From Rhodovulum steppense (GTDB lineage Bacteria; Pseudomonadota; Alphaproteobacteria; Rhodobacterales; Rhodobacteraceae): a DNA stretch of 64,000 bases. The DNA is taken from the NCBI RefSeq assembly GCF_004339675.1, contig NZ_SLVM01000009.1, forward strand, positions 1-64,000. The letters are read 5' to 3'. The notes beneath the pieces were generated by a model. It was not told the DNA's origin and searched no databases. It saw only the letters and a program-made list of their open reading frames with translations. Positions 8,439 through 17,832 of this stretch are shown piece by piece; within the stretch, counting starts at the first letter, position 1, and the number at the start of each line of letters is the position of its first letter. A program made the position numbers and the translations under genes.

Positions 8439-8902
8439 CCTCTGCCGCCGAACGCCGCCAGATGAAATCCGCCGCCCGGCTTTACGCCGTGCAGGCGCTG
8501 TTCCAGATGGAGCAATCGGGCCAGAGCGTGGACGCCGTCTGCCGCGAGTTCGAGACATGGCGCTTCGGGGCCTCCTACGAGGAAGGCGAGGAACTGGCCG
8601 AGGGTGATGTCGAGCTGTTCCGCGCCACGCTGGAAGGGGCGGTGACCTGGCAGGCGAAGATCGACCAGATGACCGACCGGGCGCTGGTGGCGAAATGGCC
8701 GATCGCGCGCATCGACCCGACGCTGCGCGCGCTGTTCCGCGCCGCGGGCGCCGAACTGGTGGACGGCAAGGCACCGCCCAAGGTGGTCATCACCGAGTAT
8801 GTCGATGTCGCCAAGGCGTTCTTTCCCGAGGGCCGCGAGCCCAAATTCGTCAATGCGGTGCTGGACCACATGGCGCGGGAAGCCCGACCCGAGGCGTTCT
8901 GA
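8435..8902 (+). CDS. nusB: Transcription antitermination factor NusB
   Basis: A 155-residue all-alpha RNA-binding protein that, with NusE/S10, binds boxA and prevents premature termination in rRNA operons. Typical segments are RLYAVQALFQMEQSG near the N-terminus, WPIARIDPTLRALFRAAGAEL and the C-terminal VVITEYVDVAKAFFPEGREPKFVNAVLD. It overlaps ribH by four bases. The coupling of ribH and nusB is widespread in proteobacteria and needs no special explanation. Confidence 0.95.
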   Translation: MTSAAERRQMKSAARLYAVQALFQMEQSGQSVDAVCREFETWRFGASYEEGEELAEGDVELFRATLEGAVTWQAKIDQMTDRALVAKWPIARIDPTLRALFRAAGAELVDGKAPPKVVITEYVDVAKAFFPEGREPKFVNAVLDHMAREARPEAF

Positions 8903-9001
8903 AACGCCCAGGCCGCATGATCCGAATAGGGGGGTGCGAGATTCTTCTTGGAATCGCTCCATGAATGGCTACCTAATAGTGGGAAGCAACGGAGTCGGTC
9001 C

Positions 9002-9334
9002 ATGCCCACACTGATCAGCCTTTATATTCGTCAGACGATCATAGGTTTCATCCTGTCATTCGTCTTCGTGGCGCTGCTGCTCCATTTCAACGTGGCCAAT
9101 CTCTGGCACCTTGTCACCCATGTCTCGGGCGGGTGGCTGGCGGCGGTGCTGCTGTTCCTCTTCAACGGTATCGTCTTCTCGGGCGTGCAGTTCGGCATCG
9201 CGGTGATGTCCATGGCACGCGACGGGAATGACGGTTCGCGCGGCCGGCGCCAGCCGGAGCGTGTGCGTGGGCTGGCCGAGGCGCTGGCGCCGATTCCGGT
9301 GCCGGTGCGTGACCGACGCCTTCCCCCGCGATGA
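9002..9334 (+). CDS. Small conserved membrane protein, unknown function
   Basis: 110 residues: two hydrophobic segments (about 10-32 and 45-68) followed by a charged, arginine-rich tail. The N-terminal sequence MPTLISLYIRQTIIGFILS and FNGIVFSGVQFGIAVMSMA recall a small protein conserved beside nusB in Rhodobacteraceae, so I consider it real. Function is unknown. The ATG at 9002 is preferred over upstream in-frame codons, which add a non-conserved extension. A TTGGAA (8949) and TACCTAAT (about 8971) pair may be its own promoter. A strong terminator follows. Confidence 0.7.
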   Translation: MPTLISLYIRQTIIGFILSFVFVALLLHFNVANLWHLVTHVSGGWLAAVLLFLFNGIVFSGVQFGIAVMSMARDGNDGSRGRRQPERVRGLAEALAPIPVPVRDRRLPPR

Positions 9335-9369
9335 CGATCACGACCCTTCGTTCGGGATGATGCACAAAC

Positions 9370-9395
9370 TGGCGGCTTTCGGGCCGCCATTTTTT
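9370..9395 (+). terminator. Intrinsic terminator after the small membrane protein
   Basis: A seven-pair stem TGGCGGC / GCCGCCA with loop TTTCGG is followed by six T residues (9390-9395). It lies between two convergent genes and acts mainly on the plus strand; the reverse side lacks a long T tract. Confidence 0.85.
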
Positions 9396-9408
9396 ATCCG
9401 CGCGGCGG

Positions 9409-10707
9409 CTATTCCCCGGTCAGTGCCCGGAACCTCTGTTCCTGCCGCGCGGTCCAGTTGACCGTCAGAACGACGCCGTCCTCGCCCTGTTGCTCGGCTT
9501 CGACCACGCCTTCGGCATAAAGCCAGGCCCGCCGCCGCCCGTCGGAAAAGCCCAGATTCACCTCGCGCCGCACGCGCGTTTCGTCCAGTGCCGCGGTGAT
9601 CGCCTCCAGAAGCCCCTCGATCCCCTCGCCTGTCCAGGCCGAGATCGTGCGCACCCCTTCATGCCGGGCCGCCACCGCCGCCAGCGCCTCGCGCTGCCCG
9701 GGCTCGATCAGGTCGGTCTTGTTCCACAGCTCGATCTGCGGCGTCTCCTCGGTAACGCCCAGATCGGTCAGGATCGCGCGGACATCGGCGACCTGGGACT
9801 CGGTGTCGGGATGGGCGATGTCGCGCACATGCAGGATCAGATCGGCTTCCAGCACCTCCTCCAGCGTGGCGCGGAAGGCCGCGACCAGTTGCGTCGGCAG
9901 GTCCGAGATGAAGCCCACCGTGTCGGACAGGATCACCTTCAGCCCGCTGGGCAGCGTGATGCTGCGCATGGTCGGGTCGAGCGTGGCAAACAGCATGTCC
10001 TTGGCCAGAACCTCCGCCCCGGTCAGCCTGTTGAACAGCGTCGACTTGCCCGCGTTGGTATAGCCCACCAGCGCCACCACCGGGAACGGCACCTTGCGGC
10101 GCGCGGCGCGGTGCAGGTCGCGCGTGCGCACCACCTTGGAAAGCTGCCGCTTCAGCCGAACGATCGCCTCGTCGATGGCGCGGCGGTCCGCCTCGATCTG
10201 GGTCTCGCCGGGGCCGCCCACGAAGCCAAGGCCGCCGCGCTGGCGTTCAAGGTGGGTCCAGGCCCGCACCAGCCGCGTGCGCTGATAGGACAGCGCGGCC
10301 AGTTCGACCTGCAACACGCCCTCGCGGGTGCGGGCGCGGTCGGCGAAGATTTCCAGGATCAACCCGGTCCGGTCGAGGATCTTGACCTTCCACTCCCGTT
10401 CCAGGTTGCGCTGCTGCACCGGGGTCACGGGACCGTCGATCAGCACCAGTTCGACCTCGGCGGCCTTGAGCCGGGTGCCCAGATCCTCGATCTTGCCCGA
10501 ACCAAACAGCCAGCCCGGCCGCACCTTGGCCAGCGGCACGATCTCGGACCCGGCCACATCAAGGCCGGGCAGGGCCGCGGCGAGCGCCACCGCTTCCTCA
10601 AGCGCGGGCCGGGCATCGCGCCGCGTGCGGTCCGATGCGATATCGGGATGCAGCACCCAGGCGCGCGTCACCTGGGGGCCATGCTCCAGAAGGTCAGAGG
10701 GACTCAA
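9409..10707 (-). CDS. hflX: GTPase HflX
   Basis: A 432-residue ribosome-associated GTPase that splits or rescues 70S ribosomes, notably under stress. The N-terminal HflX domain contains [15 protein letters not shown] and [14 protein letters not shown]; a coiled segment ([13 protein letters not shown]) precedes the G domain with G1 [10 protein letters not shown]3 DTVGF and G4 NKTD. The start is a TTG at 10707 that overlaps the hfq stop codon (TTGA), so it probably depends on translation of hfq. It is the last gene of the minus-strand dusB-to-hflX array. Confidence 0.95.
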   Translation of the reverse strand: MSPSDLLEHGPQVTRAWVLHPDIASDRTRRDARPALEEAVALAAALPGLDVAGSEIVPLAKVRPGWLFGSGKIEDLGTRLKAAEVELVLIDGPVTPVQQRNLEREWKVKILDRTGLILEIFADRARTREGVLQVELAALSYQRTRLVRAWTHLERQRGGLGFVGGPGETQIEADRRAIDEAIVRLKRQLSKVVRTRDLHRAARRKVPFPVVALVGYTNAGKSTLFNRLTGAEVLAKDMLFATLDPTMRSITLPSGLKVILSDTVGFISDLPTQLVAAFRATLEEVLEADLILHVRDIAHPDTESQVADVRAILTDLGVTEETPQIELWNKTDLIEPGQREALAAVAARHEGVRTISAWTGEGIEGLLEAITAALDETRVRREVNLGFSDGRRRAWLYAEGVVEAEQQGEDGVVLTVNWTARQEQRFRALTGE

Positions 10708-10937
10708 TCCTCACCGTCGTAAAGATTGATCGGCTGCGAAGGCATGATCGTCGAGATCGCATGCTTGTAGACAAGCTGCGACTGCCCGTCACGGCGCAGC
10801 AGAACGCAGAAATTGTCGAACCAGGTGATCACGCCCTGCAACTTGACGCCGTTGATCAGGAAGATCGTGACCGGCACCTTGGTCTTGCGAACATGGTTAA
10901 GGAATGCGTCCTGCAAATTCTGCTTGTCGGCAGCCAT
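10704..10937 (-). CDS. hfq: RNA chaperone Hfq
   Basis: A 77-residue Sm-like hexameric RNA chaperone that pairs small RNAs with mRNAs. The conserved [13 protein letters not shown] (proximal-face region) and the Sm2 stretch [11 protein letters not shown] are present, with the short C-terminus typical of alphaproteobacteria. The ATG at 10937 gives [10 protein letters not shown]; a longer open frame upstream is not conserved. It precedes hflX with a stop/start overlap. The 136-base gap from trkH probably carries its own promoter. Confidence 0.97.
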   Translation of the reverse strand: MAADKQNLQDAFLNHVRKTKVPVTIFLINGVKLQGVITWFDNFCVLLRRDGQSQLVYKHAISTIMPSQPINLYDGED

Positions 10938-11073
10938 TCGTTTCTTGCCCTTGTTGTCTGGACCTGCCCCAGGATGGACAGAAGCCGTTCCCTCGGGGCG
11001 AGTATGTCGCGAGGTTTCAGGACTTTCCACCCCCCTTGATGGGTCGGCGATCCGAAAAAAACGTGGCCGCGGC

Positions 11074-12594
11074 TCAGTTGCGCCAGAATTCTGGGTTCAG
11101 TAGCGCTATGATCGCCAGCGTCTCCAGCCGACCCACCACCATGGCGGCGGCCAGCACCATCCGCGCCCCGTCGCCCAGCGCGGCATAGGACAGCGCGGGT
11201 TCGGTCGTCGCGGCGGCCAGTGGGCCGGTGGTGGTCAGCGCCGCCACGGTCAGCACCATTGCCGCGTCGAACCCGATCCCGGCCGCGCCCAGCGCCACCA
11301 TGGTCACCGCCACCGACAGCGCGAAGAGCATGAAGAAGACAAAGGCGATCTGCGCGCCCTCGCGTCGGATGCGCCGCGCAAAGGCTCCGGCGCCGCCGAC
11401 CGAGGAAGGATGGATCAGCTTTTCCATCTCGCGCACCCCGTGCTTGTAAAGCGCGTAGATGCGCAGAAGCTTGACCCCGCCTGCGGTCGTCGCCACCCCG
11501 CCGCCGAACACCGCCAGCCCGACCAGGATCAACCCCGGCGTGGCCAGTCCCGACCAGGTCTGCGCCTCGGCCCAGTCGGACGAGACGAAGCCCGTGGTGG
11601 TCAGGAACGAAGTCACCGTGAAGACCGCCCCCCACAGCGCCCGCAGCGCCGCCACCGAACTTTCCTCGACCGCGCCCTCGTAGGCGGCCAGCCAGTGGCG
11701 TGAGAACAGGAACAGCGTCACCGCCCAAGCGATCACCACCCCCATCCGCAACTCCATGTCCGAGCCCAGCGCACGCCAGCTTTCGGGGCGCAGATCCAGC
11801 ATGAAGCTTTGTCGGGTGAAGGCGAAGATGAAGAAGCCCCACAGGAACAGCTCGCCGGCAAAGCCGCTCTGGCCGCCGGGCACGCCGCCCACCGGCGAGA
11901 TGCCCGAAGTCGCCAGCACCGACATCGCATGGCAGGCTGCCACCAGCGGACCCTCGCCCGCGACCAGCATCAGCACCCACAGGCTGGCGGTCAGCCCCAG
12001 ATAGATCGGCGCGAAGCGGCGGGCAAAGCGCAGGAGCCGTCCGCGCGGGTCGGCGGACCGGCCCGTGCCCGGCCCCGTTGCGCCGAGTTGCCGCGCGCCG
12101 CCGGGACCTGCCGTGACCTCGAACCCGCCCAGGTTCATCGGTGCGAGGATCGAGATTGCCGTCACCCAGATGAAGAACCCGCCCAGCCAGCCGACCAATG
12201 CCCGCCACAGATGCAGCCCCGAGGACAGGGCCGCGGGGTCGTCGTAAAGCGTGGCCCCCGTGGTGGTCAGGCTCGAGATCATCTCGAAATAGCCGTCAAG
12301 ATAGCGCGCGCCGGGCACCGCCTCGACGAAGGGAACGGCCAGCATCAGCGGCATCAGCCCGTAGAAGCCCAGCATCGCCAGCAGGTGACTGCGGGCCTGG
12401 TTCGTCACCCGGTTGCCGATCGTTGCCAGCCCCAGCACTGCCGCCAGAACGCTGAACAGAAGCCCCGAATAGAAAAAGCTGCGCGCGGTCAGCCAGTCGC
12501 GTTCCGCCAGCGCCACGCCCACCGGCAGGAACATCGCCAGCGCCCCGATTCCCATCAGGATCACCAGGAACGGAAGATCGTAAAGCCGCCGCAT
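11074..12594 (-). CDS. trkH: Trk potassium uptake protein TrkH
   Basis: A 506-residue inner-membrane K+ translocating subunit with four M1-P-M2-like repeats. Selectivity-loop sequences of the TrkH type are visible ([55 protein letters not shown]). The start ATG at 12594 follows the trkA stop by four bases, so TrkA and TrkH are made from one transcript. A run of seven T residues on the minus strand soon after the stop (about 11055-11061) could help terminate, but the stem is weak. Confidence 0.93.
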   Translation of the reverse strand: MRRLYDLPFLVILMGIGALAMFLPVGVALAERDWLTARSFFYSGLLFSVLAAVLGLATIGNRVTNQARSHLLAMLGFYGLMPLMLAVPFVEAVPGARYLDGYFEMISSLTTTGATLYDDPAALSSGLHLWRALVGWLGGFFIWVTAISILAPMNLGGFEVTAGPGGARQLGATGPGTGRSADPRGRLLRFARRFAPIYLGLTASLWVLMLVAGEGPLVAACHAMSVLATSGISPVGGVPGGQSGFAGELFLWGFFIFAFTRQSFMLDLRPESWRALGSDMELRMGVVIAWAVTLFLFSRHWLAAYEGAVEESSVAALRALWGAVFTVTSFLTTTGFVSSDWAEAQTWSGLATPGLILVGLAVFGGGVATTAGGVKLLRIYALYKHGVREMEKLIHPSSVGGAGAFARRIRREGAQIAFVFFMLFALSVAVTMVALGAAGIGFDAAMVLTVAALTTTGPLAAATTEPALSYAALGDGARMVLAAAMVVGRLETLAIIALLNPEFWRN

Positions 12595-12598
12595 GGTC

Positions 12599-13975
12599 TC
12601 AGAAGAAGTCGATGGAGACCTGCAACAGGCGCTCCACTTCGGGCACATCGGCGGCCAAGGCAAAGATCGCCACCACGTCGCCTTCCTCGATGCGGGTGTC
12701 GCCCTTGGGCCGGATCACCCTGTCGCCTTTCATCACGCCGCCGATCAGCGCGCCCTCGGGAAAGTCGATGTCCTGCACCCGCTTGCCCGCCATCGGCGAG
12801 GTTGACAGCACCTGCGCCTCGATCACCTCGGCCTCGGCATCGCCGATGGAATAGACGTTGCGCACCCGGCCGTGCCGGACATGGCGCAGGATCGAACTGA
12901 CCGTGGTGGCGCGCGGGTTGATATAGGCGTCGATGCCCAGAGGTCCCATCAGCGGCACCAGCGCGGGATCGTTGACCAGGCAGATCGCCATCGGGCAGCC
13001 CGACAGCTTGGCCCGGACCGCGGCCAGCAGGTTGGTCTTGTCGTCATCGGTCAGCGCAAGAACCGCGTCGGCGCGATCGACATTGGCCTCTTCCAGCAGG
13101 CTGACATCCAGCCCGTCGCCATGCAGGACGATGGTGCGTTCCAGCGCATCGGCTGCCGTCTCGGCGCGAGCGCGGTCCTTCTCGATCACCTTGGCGCGGA
13201 CCCGGTCCTCACGCCTTTCCAGCGCCTGGGCCACGGAAAGCCCGACATTGCCGCCGCCGATGATGACCACGCGCTCCTGTTTTTTCGTGGACTTGCCAAA
13301 GATTTCCAGCGTCCGGTTCACGTCCTCGACATGCGAGAAGACATAGACCTGATCCTCGGGGAAAAGCTGGTCGCCGGGTTCGGGCGCGAACAGCGTCTCG
13401 TCGCGGCGGATGCCGACCACCAGCGCGCGCAGAGTCGAGAACAGGTCGGTCAACTGGCGCAGCGGCGTCTTGAGTACCGGGCAGTCCGCATCGAGCGCGA
13501 TCCCCAGAAGCTGTGCCTGGTCGCCCAGGAAATACTCGGTATCAAAGGCCGCAGGCGCCGCGATCCGTTGCAGCGCCGCCTCGGCGACCTCGCGCTCGGG
13601 GCTGATGACCACGTCGATGGGCAGGTGATCGCGGCGGTAAAGCTCGGAATAGATCGCAGTCAGGTAGGATTCGGCGCGCAGCCGCGCGATCTTGCGCGGG
13701 ATGGCAAAGACCGAATGGGCCACCTGGCAGGTGACCATGTTGACCTCGTCGGACTGGGTGGCGGCGATGATCATGTCGGCATCGCGCGCGCCCGCCCGTT
13801 CCAGGATGTCGGGATAGGAGGCGTGTCCCGCAATGCCCTGAACGTCCAGCGCATCGGTTGCCCGGCGGATCAGGTCGCCGTTCAGATCGACGATGGTCAC
13901 GTCATTCTTCTCGCCCGAAAGGTGACGGGCGATCTGCCAGCCGACCTGGCCTGCGCCGCAGATGATCACCTTCAT
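12599..13975 (-). CDS. trkA: Trk system potassium transporter TrkA
   Basis: A 458-residue cytoplasmic NAD(H)-binding regulator of TrkH. It is a tandem of RCK_N/RCK_C units: two Rossmann motifs, IICGAGQVGWQIARHL at the N-terminus and VIIGGGNVGLSVAQALE around residue 233, each followed by a TrkA_C domain. Its position after ntrX and before trkH reproduces the classical Rhodobacter gene order. It starts 58 bases after ntrX. Confidence 0.95.
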   Translation of the reverse strand: MKVIICGAGQVGWQIARHLSGEKNDVTIVDLNGDLIRRATDALDVQGIAGHASYPDILERAGARDADMIIAATQSDEVNMVTCQVAHSVFAIPRKIARLRAESYLTAIYSELYRRDHLPIDVVISPEREVAEAALQRIAAPAAFDTEYFLGDQAQLLGIALDADCPVLKTPLRQLTDLFSTLRALVVGIRRDETLFAPEPGDQLFPEDQVYVFSHVEDVNRTLEIFGKSTKKQERVVIIGGGNVGLSVAQALERREDRVRAKVIEKDRARAETAADALERTIVLHGDGLDVSLLEEANVDRADAVLALTDDDKTNLLAAVRAKLSGCPMAICLVNDPALVPLMGPLGIDAYINPRATTVSSILRHVRHGRVRNVYSIGDAEAEVIEAQVLSTSPMAGKRVQDIDFPEGALIGGVMKGDRVIRPKGDTRIEEGDVVAIFALAADVPEVERLLQVSIDFF

Positions 13976-14033
13976 TCAGGACACCCGACTGGGGAAACAC
14001 GCCCCCGATGCATCGCAGAAGCCCGCTTGTCGG

Positions 14034-15452
14034 TCAATCGGCGCGGGCCTCCTCTTCCTCGTCCTCGAAATGGGCGAGCCGCGCGCCCGATTTCGGCGAG
14101 GTGACCACGCCCAGGGATTTCAGCTTGCGGTGCAGTGCCGAGCGTTCCATGCCGACGAAATTCGCGGTCCGCGAGATGTTGCCGCCGAAGCGGTTGATCT
14201 GGGTCAGCAGGTATTCGCGTTCGAACAACTCGCGCGCCTCGCGCAAGGGCAGCGTGGCCAGCCCCGCCGACAGCACCAGGCGCCCCTCATCGGCGGCGCC
14301 CTCGACCGGCATGGGCAGTTCCGCGGCGGTGATCGGATCATTGCCTTCGCCCAGGATCAGCACCCGCTCTATCACGTTCTTCAACTGCCGCACATTGCCG
14401 GGCCATGCCATGGTCTGCAACAGCGCCTCGGCCTCTTCGCCGAGCGCGCGCAGCGGCAGGCCCTGGCTCTGGTTGAAACCCTGAATGAAATGGCGGGCGA
14501 GGGTGGGGATGTCCTCGCGCCGTTCGTCCAGTGCAGGCACCTCGATCGGCACCACGTTCAGGCGGTGATAGAGTTCCTCGCGGAATGTGCCCGCCGCGAT
14601 ATCGGCGGGCAGGTCGCGCGTGGTGGATGAAATGACCCGGATATCGACGCGCACCCGGTCGGTGCCGCCCGCGCGCTGGAACTGCTGATCGACCAGCACG
14701 CGCAGGATCTTGGATTGCGTGCCCAGCGGCATGTCGGCCACCTCGTCGAAATAGAGGATGCCGCCATGGGCCTGTTCCAGAAGACCCGCTTCCACGCCGC
14801 GCGCGGGACTCTCCCGACCGAACAGGACCTCTTCCATCCGCTCGGGCTCGATCGAGGCCGAGTTGACCACGACGAAGGGTCCGCCTGCGCGGTTCGACTG
14901 GGCATGGATATAGCGCGCCGCCACCTCCTTGCCGCAGCCCGGAGGGCCGCTCAGCATCACCCGGCCGTTCGATTTGGTCACCTTGTCGAGCTGGGATTTC
15001 AGCGCCCGGAAGGCCGGGCTTGTCCCGATCATCTCGGCCTGGGCCACGTCCTTGCGGCGCAATTCGTTGTTCTCGCGGCGCAGGCGCGAGGCTTCCATCG
15101 CGCGGCGGGTCACCACCAGAAGCTGGTCGATGTTGAACGGCTTCTCGATGAAATCATAGGCGCCCTGCTTGATCGCGGCGACCGCGATCTCGATATTGCC
15201 GTGACCCGAGATGATGACCACGGGAATGTCGGGATTGTCGCGCTTGACCCGGGACAGGATGTCGATCCCGTCCATGGTGCTGTCCTTCAGCCAGATATCC
15301 AGGATCATCAGCGCGGGCGGTTCGGCATTGATCTCGGCCATGCAGGCATCCGAAGTGGCGGCCAGCCGTGTCGTGTAGCCCTCGTCCTGCAGGATGTCCG
15401 CGATCAGTTCGCGGATGTCGCGCTCGTCGTCGACGATCAGGATGTCGCCCAT
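14034..15452 (-). CDS. ntrX: Nitrogen/redox response regulator NtrX (no GAFTGA loop)
   Basis: A 472-residue response regulator: a receiver domain with the phospho-acceptor aspartate in MILDIWLKD (about residue 53), an AAA+ domain with Walker A LSGPPGCGKEVAAR and Walker B ILYFDEVADMP, and a Fis-type helix-turn-helix (NISRTANFVGMERSALHRKL). In the place of the sigma-54-contacting GAFTGA loop it reads FGRESPARGVEAG, so direct sigma-54 activation is unlikely. NtrX with NtrY controls nitrogen and, in several alphaproteobacteria, redox and cell-envelope genes. It starts 3 bases after ntrY. Confidence 0.93.
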   Translation of the reverse strand: MGDILIVDDERDIRELIADILQDEGYTTRLAATSDACMAEINAEPPALMILDIWLKDSTMDGIDILSRVKRDNPDIPVVIISGHGNIEIAVAAIKQGAYDFIEKPFNIDQLLVVTRRAMEASRLRRENNELRRKDVAQAEMIGTSPAFRALKSQLDKVTKSNGRVMLSGPPGCGKEVAARYIHAQSNRAGGPFVVVNSASIEPERMEEVLFGRESPARGVEAGLLEQAHGGILYFDEVADMPLGTQSKILRVLVDQQFQRAGGTDRVRVDIRVISSTTRDLPADIAAGTFREELYHRLNVVPIEVPALDERREDIPTLARHFIQGFNQSQGLPLRALGEEAEALLQTMAWPGNVRQLKNVIERVLILGEGNDPITAAELPMPVEGAADEGRLVLSAGLATLPLREARELFEREYLLTQINRFGGNISRTANFVGMERSALHRKLKSLGVVTSPKSGARLAHFEDEEEEARAD

Positions 15453-15455
15453 GTC

Positions 15456-17735
15456 CTACTCCCCGGATACCGCTTTCATGGTTTCGTTGATAACAGGTTC
15501 GGTCGGCTGCCCGGCCGCGGCCACCGGCAGGCGGATCACCGCCATTGCGCCGCGATGCGCGCCGGGCACGAAGGGTGGGGCATCGACCAGTTCCAGCGTG
15601 CCGCCATGTTCCTCGACGATCTTCCTGACGATGGGCAGGCCCAGACCGGTGCCGCTGTCGCGCGTCGTCACATAGGGCTCGAAAAGCCGGGCGCGGTCCT
15701 CGGGCAGACCGATGCCATTGTCGGCGATCTCGATCAGGCCGGTGGCGTCCTCGCTCAGAAGGCGCAGCCGGATCTCGGGCACGAAGCCTTCGGGCACGCC
15801 CTTTTCGGTCCGCGTCTCGATGGCCTCGCCTGCGTTCTTGAGAAGGTTGGTCAGCGCCTGGCTGATCATCGTCGGGTCCAGTTCGGCGGGCATCGCGCCC
15901 GCGGGCAGGTCGGCGACGAAGCGCACCCCGGGCTGGCCGCTTTCCTGCAGGACCAGTGCATCGCGGACCAGCGCGGCAAGGTCGACGGGCTTGCGCTCGG
16001 GCTCGGGCATGCGGGCGAATTTCGAGAATTCGTCCACGATCCGACGCAGATCGCCGGTCTGGCGCACGATCACGTCCGTATACTGGTCCAGCGCCTCGGC
16101 GTGGTCGCCCACCAGCGGGCGGAACTTGCGCTTGATGCGTTCGGCCGACAACTGGATCGGGGTCAGGGGGTTCTTGATCTCATGCGCGATGCGGCGGGCG
16201 ACATCGCCCCAGGCGGCCATCCGCTGCGCGGTCACCAGGTCGGTGACATCGTCGAACGCCACCACATAGCCCTCGCGCTGCCCGTCCGCGCCGCGCCGCG
16301 TGGCCATGCGGACCAGCAGGTTCTCCATCTTGCCGCTGCGGATCAGACGGATTTCCTCTTGCGCGGTGGCGCGGCGCTCGGCCCGCAGCCGGTCGAACAG
16401 CGCGGCAAATTCGGGCACGGCGACGCGCAGGTCGTGGCCGTTGTCGCGCGCCTCGTCCAGTTGCAGCAACGTCAGCGCCGAGCGGTTCATGAACTCGACC
16501 CGACCCTCGGCATCCAGCCCGATCACGCCTGCGGTGACCGAGGACAGCACCGAATCGAACAGCCGTCGCCGCATTTCGGTCTGGCGGTTGTTCTCCAGCA
16601 GCGCGTCGCGTTGCAGTTTGAGTTGTCGGGTCATCTGGTTGAACATCCGCCCCAGCATGGCGATCTCGTCATCGCCCGCCTCTTCGCGCACGCGCACGTC
16701 CAGATCGCCCGCGCCGACCTGCTGTGCCGCGCCTGCCAGACGGCCCACCGGACGCGCCAGCCGTTCGGCGAACCACAGGCCCAGCCAGACCGCGGCCAGG
16801 ATCAGGATCATCGCAAAGCCGAGATAAAGGAGCCCGAATTCGAACAGCACCCGCCCGCGCTCGCTTTCGAGTTGCTGGTAGAGGCGCGAGGTGGCCTGGG
16901 TGTCGTCCAGCAGGCTCAGCAACTCGCCATCCACGCTGCGCGAGATGTAGAGGAAACGGTCGACATAGGCGCCCAGCGCCAGCAGTGCCCGGAACTCGTT
17001 ATTGTCCCAATCCTCGATGATGACCGTCTCGCCCGCGGCGGCGCGCGCGATCTCGGGCGCGGCGGGCTGCTCGTAATCGAACAGATAGGAGCGTTCGCCG
17101 CGGGCCTTGATCTCGCCCGTGCCGTCAATGACATAGGCCTCTTTCAGCCCGCGCTGGACACGGGCCTGGGCCTGGGTCAGAAGTTGCCGCAACTCACCGT
17201 CCGACAGCATGAAGCTGGCCTGGCGCGCGACGTTGAGATAGCCCGCCAACGTCAGCGCGTCGGCTGCAAGGTCGCGTCGATGTTCCTCTTCATAGGCTTC
17301 GGCGGCCGAAAGCGAGGCGCCCACCACGTTGCGCACCCGCTCGGAGAACCAGCCTTCGAGACCGATATTGATCGTCAGACCGGCGAAGACCGCGACCAGC
17401 ACCGTGGGCACCAGAGCGATGGTCGCGAAGACGCCCGTCAGGCGCATATGCAGGCGAGAGCCTGCCGAATGGCTGCGTCGCGCGGCGACCATGCGCGCGA
17501 TCTGGCGCACGACCATCGTGGCGATGGCCAGCGAATAGACCAAATCGGCCAGCAAGATCGCGCGCAGCCCATGCGAGGTCTCACCCTGGTCAAGCGGGCC
17601 GAGCAACAGGAAGGTACCGATCGCCAGAAGCGGCCCCAAAACCACAAGACCGAGGGTCACGACGTTCTGAAGCCGCCGCGACGACCGTCTCTGGAAGAGC
17701 CGTTCAAGGGCCATTCGGCCCGTGGCGCTGGCCAC
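15456..17735 (-). CDS. ntrY: Sensor histidine kinase NtrY
   Basis: A 759-residue membrane sensor kinase. Several N-terminal transmembrane segments (to about residue 125) enclose an extended extracytoplasmic region, followed by HAMP (about 320-375), a PAS domain, a HisKA box [21 protein letters not shown] and an HATPase_c domain (NGIGLPEDRARLFEPYVTT, GTGLGLPIVRKI). The predicted start is GTG 17735. The gene is 97 bases after ntrC, with a small hairpin in the gap, and is tightly linked to ntrX, its cognate regulator. Confidence 0.93.
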   Translation of the reverse strand: MASATGRMALERLFQRRSSRRLQNVVTLGLVVLGPLLAIGTFLLLGPLDQGETSHGLRAILLADLVYSLAIATMVVRQIARMVAARRSHSAGSRLHMRLTGVFATIALVPTVLVAVFAGLTINIGLEGWFSERVRNVVGASLSAAEAYEEEHRRDLAADALTLAGYLNVARQASFMLSDGELRQLLTQAQARVQRGLKEAYVIDGTGEIKARGERSYLFDYEQPAAPEIARAAAGETVIIEDWDNNEFRALLALGAYVDRFLYISRSVDGELLSLLDDTQATSRLYQQLESERGRVLFEFGLLYLGFAMILILAAVWLGLWFAERLARPVGRLAGAAQQVGAGDLDVRVREEAGDDEIAMLGRMFNQMTRQLKLQRDALLENNRQTEMRRRLFDSVLSSVTAGVIGLDAEGRVEFMNRSALTLLQLDEARDNGHDLRVAVPEFAALFDRLRAERRATAQEEIRLIRSGKMENLLVRMATRRGADGQREGYVVAFDDVTDLVTAQRMAAWGDVARRIAHEIKNPLTPIQLSAERIKRKFRPLVGDHAEALDQYTDVIVRQTGDLRRIVDEFSKFARMPEPERKPVDLAALVRDALVLQESGQPGVRFVADLPAGAMPAELDPTMISQALTNLLKNAGEAIETRTEKGVPEGFVPEIRLRLLSEDATGLIEIADNGIGLPEDRARLFEPYVTTRDSGTGLGLPIVRKIVEEHGGTLELVDAPPFVPGAHRGAMAVIRLPVAAAGQPTEPVINETMKAVSGE

Positions 17736-17812
17736 TGCTCGCCTCGTGTCGTTGTGCCGCGGGACGCACGGCTTCGCTACCCGACGCGCGCCCCGCGGAA
17801 ATGCGGATTAGA

Positions 17813-17829
17813 CGCAACGCCCTGTTGCG
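17813..17829 (-). other. Small hairpin in the ntrC-ntrY gap
   Basis: A perfect six-pair inverted repeat CGCAAC / GTTGCG with a five-base loop lies 3 bases beyond the ntrC stop codon. No T tract follows. It may protect the 3' end of an ntrBC mRNA or mean nothing; evidence is limited to the symmetry. Confidence 0.35.
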
Positions 17830-17832
17830 AAA

